NCBI GenBank assembly: GCA_965153355.1
Contig: OZ231126.1
Span: forward strand, 37,200,001-37,264,000
Length of the DNA stretch: 64,000 nt
Source of the DNA: Flaccisagitta enflata
Lineage: Eukaryota; Chaetognatha; Sagittoidea; Aphragmophora
Direction of reading: 5' to 3'
Part shown: positions 57,137-64,000 of the stretch, in pieces
Layout: every line of letters begins with the position of its first letter
Numbering within the stretch: the first letter of the stretch is position 1
Translations under genes and position numbers: made by a program
The notes under the pieces: generated by a model
The model's database searches: none
Seen by the model: the letters and a program-made list of their open reading frames with translations, nothing else
Told to the model about the DNA's origin: nothing

Positions 57137-57289
57137 TCCTTTCTTTGTTCCAACCAATTAGAAGCCTTCGATTCGATGTGAGGTCCGTGGATTACGCCCA
57201 CTTTGCCAGCTCACGTTTGCAACGGATTAAAAAAATCACATCTTTTGCGAAGAAAAGAGAGAAATTACCGTCTCGGAAGACAACAGACC

Positions 57290-57494
57290 CTACAAAGGGC
57301 AACAGTCGCGGACGGTTCGGCTGGGGCAAAGAAAAGAAATACACTCACACATACACGAATCAAAATGACATAAAACACCATAAAAATGACAACACAACGG
57401 TTATTCAGCAATGCGATGGAGGGATGGACAGACAGACGGATGGACCAACCGACCAACAGACACAGCGAGGTGTCAAGTTGCGTGTTCGCGAGTA
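57290..57494 (+). mobile_element. HINE-like element, A2/A3-like
   Basis: CAACAGTCGCGGACGGTTCG near the left, a (GACA/GACC) array, GACACAGCGAGGTGTCAAG and the hairpin TTGCGTGTTCGCGA at the right. The outer left end is uncertain. Confidence 0.65.
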
Positions 57495-57573
57495 AAAAAG
57501 ATCTCATTGTCCCTCAAAGAAACTGGCAAATTCAAGAGACAATTACTCTGCTTAATGCGCAGCCACATTTACA

Positions 57574-57923
57574 GGCATAATCATGGGTGTACGGCAAGGG
57601 ACGTCAGGGACGTCGGCCGACGTCCCTGTTTGTCGGGCTTACACCCCTGTCGGACTTAAGCCCATGTAAAAAAAGAAAGCAAAACTTTTAAAAAATGAAA
57701 GAAAAAGTAAAACAGGAAGAGAAAAAGCAAATTAAGGGGAAGAATGAGAGAGAATGTGTGATTGTCTTTCAAATTTATCTTTCGTATCTTATTTGAGAAT
57801 GTAATTTAAGATTGGAAAAAACTGAATTAGTTATAAACTTTATTGGGCTTGAAGCTCTGTCGGACTTGAAACTGTTTCCCAACGGCCCTTTTAGATTCCG
57901 CGCCATACACTTATGGGCATAAT
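57574..57923. mobile_element. hAT-like MITE with 8-bp target duplication
   Basis: The element at 57582-57915 begins CATGGGTGTACGGCAAGGG and ends in the complement of CATAAGTGTATGGCGCGG. GGCATAAT flanks both sides (57574-57581 and 57916-57923). Internal GTCGGACTTAAGCCC / GTCGGACTTGAAACTG blocks repeat. A related fragment is at 50041. Confidence 0.9.
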
Positions 57924-58332
57924 GCCATGCTTTAGTATACGTACATGTGGTCAGTTGTCATCAACAGGAGAGAACAGTTTTCATTCATGATAAAAAGTAA
58001 AACTAATAATTCTTATCTAATCTAATTCTTATCGTATAATGTTTGCCTTATTTGTATCACCTTCTTCGCACTTTACTGCCCTCATGGAGCGTCACTCAGT
58101 TTTGGTCTCTCCACACCTATGATTAATTGATTATGGGATCATCTTTTGACGATTTGATAAATGATAAGTGTGAATTCATTGCAATGTTACCTTCAAGAAA
58201 TTCCTGAAGGTGTTTGGTTCTAATCTTTTCTGACGGCCATCTGGTTAATCGTCAATCACAAATTATTTGTAATTGTCTGTGTTCATTTCAAAATTCAAAT
58301 CAAGAAATCCATTGACGCGTATCAATCTGCCT
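57924..58332. other. Non-coding stretch
   Basis: No feature recognised. Confidence 0.4.
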
Positions 58333-58336
58333 ATCT

Positions 58337-58368
<32 letters not shown>

Positions 58369-58450
58369 TCCTATAAAGTCAATTGCACAAAAGTACGGAC
58401 CAATGGACTGACTGACCGACGGATCCAGAAGGAAGAGTCGCGTGCCGACG
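58333..58450. repeat. (CTGT)n and a HINE-like right-end remnant
   Basis: A CTGT array lies at 58333-58364. At 58395-58445 GACTGACTGACCGACGGATC and AGAGTCGCGTGCCGAC resemble a decayed right end. Confidence 0.65.
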
Positions 58451-58519
58451 GAAAGATGGATAAAGTAAGTAGGATGACAATTTTTTCTTCATTCATTTCA
58501 AATCAAGAAAGAGAGAAAA

Positions 58520-58743
58520 CAAGAAACGCGGGGTAACAATATCATCGCGGATGGGTGGGCATAGGCGTGCAACCCCCATCCACACCTCACCTCCCCTGCC
58601 CTCCCCATACACAGACACATGCACAAAAAAGATCCAAAACACTCGCTTTCCCACATTTTAACTTATAATGCTCATGGACGGACCAACGAGCGGACCAACG
58701 GGCGGGCGGATAAAGCCTCTTGTAGAATCGCTAGTCCGCGACT
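58520..58743 (+). mobile_element. HINE-like element, subfamily A3
   Basis: CAAGAAACGCGGGGTAACA, ATCGCGGATGGGTGGGC, CAACCCCCATCCACACC, GCTTTCCCACATTTTAACT, a (GACCAACG) array, AAAGCCTCTTGTAGA, and a decayed hairpin TCGCTAGTCCGCGA. Confidence 0.88.
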
Positions 58744-58961
58744 TAAAAGGTAATGAGACAAAGAGAGAAGGAATAAGGAAGACCTTAATTTCTTTCTCAT
58801 AATCATTTTCTTCTTGTACACGAAAAAAAGAGCCTTTGGCGTTCCGGGAAGGTCGTTAATAATAACATTTGCCTATTGTGCATCGAGTGATAAATGTGAC
58901 GGGTTTCGTAATGCCAGACCCCGTCGTAGCAAAATGACGATAACCCGGGCACCATCATGAG

Positions 58962-58970
<9 letters not shown>

Positions 58971-59033
<63 letters not shown>
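58971..59033. repeat. (AG)n microsatellite
   Basis: About 63 bp of AG. Confidence 0.97.
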
Positions 59034-59037
<4 letters not shown>

Positions 59038-59048
59038 TCTTGTTTGAA

Positions 59049-59290
59049 CAAGGCCGGCCAGGCGGATGCGGTAGACCCATGCAGACGCCGGCACTAGTAG
59101 TGGAGCGGATGCGGGCCAGCTACTTGGGAATTGGGTAGCAGAGGCAGAGGCGACCCAAATACAAACCATATTCCACGAATAAGGGATAAGGAACAATAAG
59201 GAACTCAGGAACAGAAAACTACATGGAGGAGAGGACCGAGGACTGTCATGTCCGACAGACCGACCGACCGCATTGTGAGTCGCCTAATAC
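59049..59290 (+). mobile_element. Possible diverged HINE-like element
   Basis: CAAGGCCGGCCAGGCGG at the left and GACAGACCGACCGACCGC ... GTGAGTCGCCTAATAC at the right. The middle is unrelated and the hairpin is weak. Confidence 0.45.
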
Positions 59291-59909
59291 TAATAAAAAA
59301 GTAATAGTTACCTAAGAACGAATATCTTTTAAGACTAAGAGTTATCGTATCAGAGGTAAGGCCGAGTTTTAGGGCCCAGAGACTGAGAAAGGGAACCCGA
59401 GTCGGGTAAGTGAGAAATAATGAGTGCGCGTCGGATCAAAAGGTAAGGTCGCCGCGAGGAGACGAAGGTCTTTGAAACTCACCCTGGAGCCGGTATTTGG
59501 CTAGTCTTTGATGCCAGCCAGAATGAATGGGAGACGAACAAGAGCCCGTATTAATCAACGAATATCTGCTACCTATCGCATTACCCCATTTGCCTTTGTT
59601 TCTCCTGAAGAATATTCGCTTTCTTTTATTTTTCACTTTTCTTTATCAATACGGCTTGATATTTTGATCTTAGACTTGACGGTTGCTCAAAATAGTTGTA
59701 AATTCGATTGAGGGAGACTTTTTATGTTTTTAGGAACACCTTCACACCTCTAAATGAGGATTCATTGTCCGTCAGTCGGTCGGTCGGTTACACTTAAGTA
59801 GGAAAACAGGACAAAATGAATGATTCCCTGCACGATTTTGTTTGTATTTCCGAATCCTCCGCCAGAGCGAATTTAATTCGAATAGCTTTGGGCCGTAATA
59901 CATTAAACC
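59291..59909. other. Non-coding stretch
   Basis: Mostly unique. A small right-end-like fragment with CGTCAGTCGGTCGGTCGG lies near 59740-59795. Confidence 0.45.
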
Positions 59910-60056
59910 CAGCCAACCCTTAGCCCTAAAGCTAACCCTGTCCCTAACCCTAACCCTAAAACTATCCCCAACCCTAAAGCTAACCCTGTCCCTAACCCTA
60001 ACCCTAAAACTATCCCCAACCCTAACCCTAACCCTAAACCCACCCCTAACCCTAAT
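59910..60056. repeat. Interstitial telomere-like CCCTAA array
   Basis: Repeats of CCCTAA, variant CCCCAA and CCCTGT form a higher-order unit of about 48 bp present twice, starting at AAAGCTAACCCTGTCCC. This is TTAGGG-type DNA on the minus strand. It is degenerate, so it is an internal site or a recombined array, not a chromosome end. Confidence 0.88.
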
Positions 60057-60250
60057 TTAAAAAACCGCTTAAAAAGTCTTGAAAACAAAAGATCACAGAT
60101 GATCGTACAATTGTACCGGAAAAGATCGCCTTGCACTCCATCGTGACTTTCTTGTCATTAGTAGTTGTATTGGTATTGTTTTAACCTTAGTGAATTAAAC
60201 TGCACATGAATAAAACTTAGTTTGCCAAACGGGGATGCCCAAACGGTGGC

Positions 60251-60251
<1 letters not shown>

Positions 60252-60302
<51 letters not shown>

Positions 60303-60332
60303 CCGCAACCACAAGACCACGAGAACAACAGC

Positions 60333-60430
<98 letters not shown>

Positions 60431-60432
60431 CG
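60252..60432. repeat. (CAA)n microsatellite, two blocks
   Basis: About 50 bp and 105 bp of CAA with a CCGCAACCACAAGACCACG spacer. Confidence 0.98.
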
Positions 60433-60953
60433 GATAGTATGTTTGACGCTTGCCGGCCGTGTCTAGGAAATCTGACAGATAAGTGTGGGTTCTGCGGAAC
60501 TTTGCCATAAAATATGGAACTAAGCTTTCAAGATTTTGCTATTACCTCGGCGGTACAATTGTTCAAAATTTGTGTAATGTATATTTAGCCATCGATTCAC
60601 TCTCTTTGTTCTCCCCTCCCTCCATTGGTAGAAATACAGCGTTTGTTTTAAAAGTAACCTTTTTTTTTATTCTTAGTTGAATTTTTGAGAATTTAAAACC
60701 TCCTCGTGAAATTCCTGGCCTTCACCACAAAAGGATCGACGATTTCTACCGCCACCGTTCCGATTTTTTCTTTTCTTTAAAAAAATAGTTTCTTTGACGA
60801 GGAAATCAATGACATATCTGTTTTCTTTCGTTCCCATGACCACAATTTTCTGATGATGAGTCGTAGCTTTTTATAGGTTATGTATGTGAAGTAAAATGTA
60901 GGCCCCACATAACAGGATGCAAAAATTACAAGAAAAATTTGGAAGTATGATAA
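60433..60953. other. Non-coding stretch
   Basis: Nothing recognised. Confidence 0.4.
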
Positions 60954-61109
60954 CAAGCCCAGGCGGGCAATTCGATGCGTCATCTGCTAGATATGAGAAG
61001 AGGCGTAACGCAAGGACGGACGGACGGACGGACGGACGGACGGACGGACGGACGGACGGACGGACGGACGGACGGACAGACCCTCTTATAGAGATGCGAT
61101 GATGCATCT
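60954..61109 (+). mobile_element. HINE-like element, A5-type ends, long (GACG)n
   Basis: CAAGCCCAGGCGGGCAATTC, motif GATGCGTCATC at 60974-60984, a (GACG)n array of about 63 bp (61015-61077), GACCCTCTTATAGAG and the hairpin AGATGCGATGATGCATCT, then AAAAAGC. The left motif matches the complement of the hairpin at 10 of 11 bases. Confidence 0.88.
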
Positions 61110-61251
61110 AAAAAGCTATCAGTATTCAACTGACTAACAATTATTTCTCTCAATGAAAGGTGTTTAAAAGAAAAAAAAAACCCTAAAATTAAACAAAAAG
61201 AAGAAAATATGTAGTCGAGACCTAAAATTAGTTGAAAGCAAGAAAGTAACA

Positions 61252-61509
61252 TATACAGTCAATGGACATTTCCGTATTTGTAGATATGTCAGCAGTTTGG
61301 TATATTTCAATCCGTTGAAATCTTTCATTCTGGCATATTTCAACGGGTTGAAATCTCTCATTTTGGCACATTTCAACACATTGAAATCTATCATTCCACA
61401 AGATTTATATCAGTAGAATGAAAGATTTCAACCCGTTGAAATATGCCAGAATGAGAGATTTCAACGGGTTGAAATATACCAAACTACCAAAATGTCCATA
61501 GACTGTATA
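61252..61509. mobile_element. Tc1-like foldback element with phased internal palindromes
   Basis: The ends TATACAGTCAATGGACA (61252) and TGTCCATAGACTGTATA (61493) are inverted. CAGTC termini next to TA are typical of Tc1-like elements. Inside are five copies of TTTCAACNNGTTGAAA-type palindromes, at 61305, 61338, 61371, 61426 and 61459, spaced 33 bp within each arm. Confidence 0.88.
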
Positions 61510-61708
61510 GGCTATCGACAGAACGGGAGTTGCGACAGACCTAATCGAAATTCTAAGACACCAACGCATCCGTTTCATAATTTGATAATTGTCACGCACA
61601 ATTTCCGTCATAATAATTTCAGTTGACGCCTCTCATCAACGGAAATGAAATGATTTGGCCATTGGAATCCATCAACGAGATTCAACCTGCAAATCGCAAC
61701 TAACTTAC
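61510..61708. other. Presumed intron of minus-strand gene
   Basis: Unique sequence downstream of the 61709-61900 exon on the minus strand; the donor GTAAGTTA lies at 61701-61708. Confidence 0.5.
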
Positions 61709-61900
61709 CAAAATGAGGGTTGTCGAGGTAAGAAGCATCGTTGGGTTCGACGAAGGCGTTGTTCATGAACGGGAAGCGGGGATGATGATGCGGAGGAGGA
61801 GGCACAATCGGAGGAGGAGGAAGATGCGGTGGTGGAGGCGGATGAGCCGGAGGCGGCGGCGGAGGCGGCTCCAAGTACGTGCTTGAAGACCCGCTGGCAC
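61709..61900 (-). CDS. Internal exon of an unidentified host gene, proline-rich
   Basis: On the minus strand the exon is preceded by a pyrimidine-rich AATTGGATAATCCTTAG acceptor and followed by the strong donor G|GTAAGTTAG. It is 192 bp, starts with the last two bases of a split codon and ends with the first base of the next, so it is a symmetric phase 1-1 exon adding 64 residues. The product begins ASGSSSTYLE, has a proline stretch with His (PPPPPHLPPPPIVPPPPHHH) and ends in non-repetitive FMNNAFVEPNDASYLDNPHF, which includes an NPHF (NPxF-like) motif. Proline-rich plus NPxF suggests a cytoplasmic tail or adaptor, but this is inference. Neighbouring exons were not found. The GC-rich tract beginning near 62035 is probably in the upstream intron. 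Confidence 0.6.
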
Positions 61901-61953
61901 CTAAGGATTATCCAATTGGAAAATACATGTAAATGTAAGAGGTATGGACAGCC

Positions 61954-62820
61954 TGTGGCCAGCCCAAATCCAGCCCAAATCCAGCCCATATCCAGCCAAG
62001 AACCTTTTATCTGCTTCAGCAATACTCCAGCTCCCGCTAGTGCCTCTCCCGCTGCCCCTGCTTAGCTTATTCCCTTACTAATGGTGCTGCTCCCACTAAT
62101 TCCTCTCCCGCTGCTCCTGCTCCCGTAGCTCCCGTTTGAATAGCTCCCGCTCCCGCAACTCCTGCTCCATCAACTCCCGATCCCGCAACTCCCGCCTCCG
62201 CTCCCTCCCCTCAGGCACCTGCAACTCCCGCAGTCACAACTTCCGCTTCCGTAACTCCCGCTCCCGCTCCTCCTGCTCCTCTCGCTCCAGTACCTCCCGC
62301 TCCTCCCGCTCCCGCTCCTCCCACATCTGCTCCTCCCTCTCCCGCTCCTCCCGCTCCCGCAACTCCTGCTCCTGCTGCTCCCGCACCCGCAACTCCCGCT
62401 CCTGCTCCTCTAGCTCCTTTACCTTCTGCTCCTCCCGCTCCCGCTCCCGCTCCTCCCGCTCCTGCAACTCCCGCTCCTGCAACTCCCACTCCTGCTCCTC
62501 CCTCTCCCGCTCCCGCTCCTCCCGCTCCTGCAACTACCACTCCTCCCTCTCCCGCTCCTCCAACTCCCGCTCCTCCTGCTCCTCTTGCTCTGGTACTTCC
62601 CGCTCATCCCGCTCCCGCTCCTCCCGCTCCAGAAACTCCTGCTCCGGTATCTCCCACTCCCGCTCCTCCCGCTCCCGCTCCTCCCGCTCCAGAAACTCCT
62701 GCTCCGGTATCTCCCAATCCCGCTCTTCCCAATCCCGCAACTCCCACTACCCCCGCTTTAGCCAACCCCAACTCCCGCTTCCGCAACTACCATCTGATCG
62801 TGGGCTTTTTCGCACAATTT
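61954..62820. repeat. CCAGCCCAAAT repeat and GC-rich CTCCCG minisatellite
   Basis: Four CCAGCCCAAAT-type units lie at 61954-61995. From about 62035 to 62760 there is a long array of CTCCCGCTCCTG(C) hexamer-based units, open in several frames. A higher-order unit AGAAACTCCTGCTCCGGTAT repeats at 62630 and 62690. The Ser/Arg- and Gly/Ala-rich frames are probably not protein. Confidence 0.85.
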
Positions 62821-62973
62821 AGACGATTGCCTTTTGGAATTTACACCAACTCTCAAACAACTACGTATTTCAGGGCAGAGGAGAGGCACAGTTGATAATC
62901 ATATCCACAATTTTTATCAGACGCAAAAAAAAACAACAAAATAAATCGATTATTATTTGTCAATTTCCAAATT

Positions 62974-63033
62974 CATATGAAAGTTGAAACAACATTGCCC
63001 TTATAAAAGGAGGCCAGAATTCTCCAATTACAA
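62974..63033 (-). repeat. Repeat family D fragment
   Basis: CATATGAAAGTTGAAACAAC through AGGCCAGAATTCTCCAATTA, matching 31222-31279 in reverse complement. Confidence 0.88.
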
Positions 63034-63037
63034 AAAG

Positions 63038-63354
<317 letters not shown>

Positions 63355-63583
63355 CAAGTGATGCGGGTTCACAATATTGTTGCGGATGTGTGGGCAGGGG
63401 CACCCAACCCCCATCCACATCCAACGCCCCTTCCAACCCCCCTTCCAACACACACACATGCACAAAAAGCTTCTACAACACTCGTTTTCCCACTTTTCAA
63501 CTCAATCACCTCTACAGATTGACGGACCGACAAACCAACTGACGGACGGACAAAGCCTCTTATAGAGTTGCGTGTCCGCAACT
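63355..63583 (+). mobile_element. HINE-like element, subfamily A3
   Basis: CAAGTGATGCGGGTTCACA, TTGTTGCGGATGTGTGGGC, CACCCAACCCCCATCCACA, TTTTCCCACTTTTCAACTC, a GACGGACC array, CAAAGCCTCTTATAGA, and the perfect hairpin GTTGCGTGTCCGCAAC at 63567-63582, then TAAAG. Confidence 0.92.
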
Positions 63584-63750
63584 AAAGAGAAAACAAAAAA
63601 ATCAAACTATCAATTGTCAACCACCTCATCGAAAGACATGTTGTAAATCGTTTGCGTCAGTGTTACGCATTTCACATGTTTGATTTTCATGCATTCAAGA
63701 AAACATGGCACGGTTTATTTTACAGCGTTTTTCAGCGTCATGGGAAAAAA
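63584..63750. other. Non-coding stretch
   Basis: Nothing recognised. Confidence 0.4.
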
Positions 63751-64000
63751 CAAGGCCAACACCTATAAGTCGCGTGCGACACTTTCTGACTTAGAATAAA
63801 TTAGAATGCCTGTAAGAATGACTTAAAATGACTTTGAATGACCTAACATGACTTAAAATGACCAACAAGGACTTAAAATGATGGAATGACCTAATGACCA
63901 AAAATGACTTAAAGTGACTTAGAGTGACTTAAAATGACTTAAAATGACTTAGAATGACCTAGAATGACTTAAAATGCCTTAAAATTATTTAGAATGACTA
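63751..64000 (+). mobile_element. HINE-like element, subfamily A4, cut by window end
   Basis: CAAGGCCAACACCTATAAG, AGTCGCGTGCGACAC, then a decameric AATGACTTAA array running past the window end. Confidence 0.9.

Noticed and set aside
60440-60510. CxxC...CxxC motif after the CAA array
   Set aside because: A short frame continuing from an SSR translation; spacing of cysteines is likely chance.
62136-62822. 228-residue Ser/Arg/Asn-rich frame resembling an RS domain, plus Gly/Ala-rich frame on the other strand
   Set aside because: The hexamer-based CTCCCG array is open in several frames on both strands; no splice or start evidence.

Overview
This 64 kb window is nuclear DNA from an animal, most likely a non-model invertebrate. 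The reasons are a full-length Jockey-like LINE, hAT-like and Tc1/mariner-like MITEs, an interstitial TTAGGG-type array, a spliced-looking exon, and no prokaryotic gene organisation. I cannot name the species. Almost every long open frame is a translated microsatellite or minisatellite and is not a gene.

Coding content is very small. The one intact mobile element is a Jockey-clade non-LTR retrotransposon at 10794-15662. It has a 5' UTR, a gag-like ORF1 (11238-12646, broken by a frameshift at an A6 run), an ORF2 (12643-15426) with APE endonuclease and reverse transcriptase, and an 11-bp target site duplication. Its unoccupied paralogous site survives at 26709-26719. A 192-bp, proline-rich, phase 1-1 exon on the minus strand (61709-61900), with clean splice sites, is the best evidence of a host gene; the rest of that gene was not found.

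The dominant feature is a dispersed superfamily of short (about 100-860 bp) elements, about 40 copies or fragments. One end reads (A)CAAGGCC or CAAGTG. The other end is a 16-19 bp GC-rich hairpin followed by CTAA. Just inside the hairpin are a TCTATA-like stretch and a tetranucleotide (GACN)n array. At least six subfamilies differ in hairpin sequence (GTCGCG, GTCGCGGAC, GTTGCGGAC, GATGCGTCC, GGTGCGAC), and in each a roughly 10-nt motif near the CAAGG end matches that subfamily's hairpin strand. This architecture resembles Helentron-associated elements (HINEs, such as Drosophila DINE-1 and bivalve pearl elements). Three insertions have empty paralogous sites inside the window.

Layout: 1-10.2 kb holds unique AT-rich DNA, SSRs, a TA-flanked MITE and a few hairpin-ended elements. 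10.2-18.6 kb is copy 1 of a segmental duplication carrying the LINE. 18.6-26.5 kb is a dense SSR and repeat field. 26.5-28.6 kb is copy 2 of the duplication. 28.6-36.9 kb has two large foldback structures, an inverted duplicate of 23.6-24.5 kb, and nested hairpin-ended elements. 37-49 kb is minisatellites and G-rich tracts. 49.8-53.1 kb has a hAT MITE, palindromes, a foldback with mirrored 20-bp minisatellites and a TA MITE. 53.3-64 kb has SSRs, a second hAT MITE, a telomere-like array, a Tc1-like foldback, the exon, and more hairpin-ended elements.

Apart from the LINE proteins, nothing here forms a pathway; the window records repeated insertion, duplication and SSR expansion. All homology statements come from reading the sequence by eye, so element boundaries without a target duplication or empty site are approximate.
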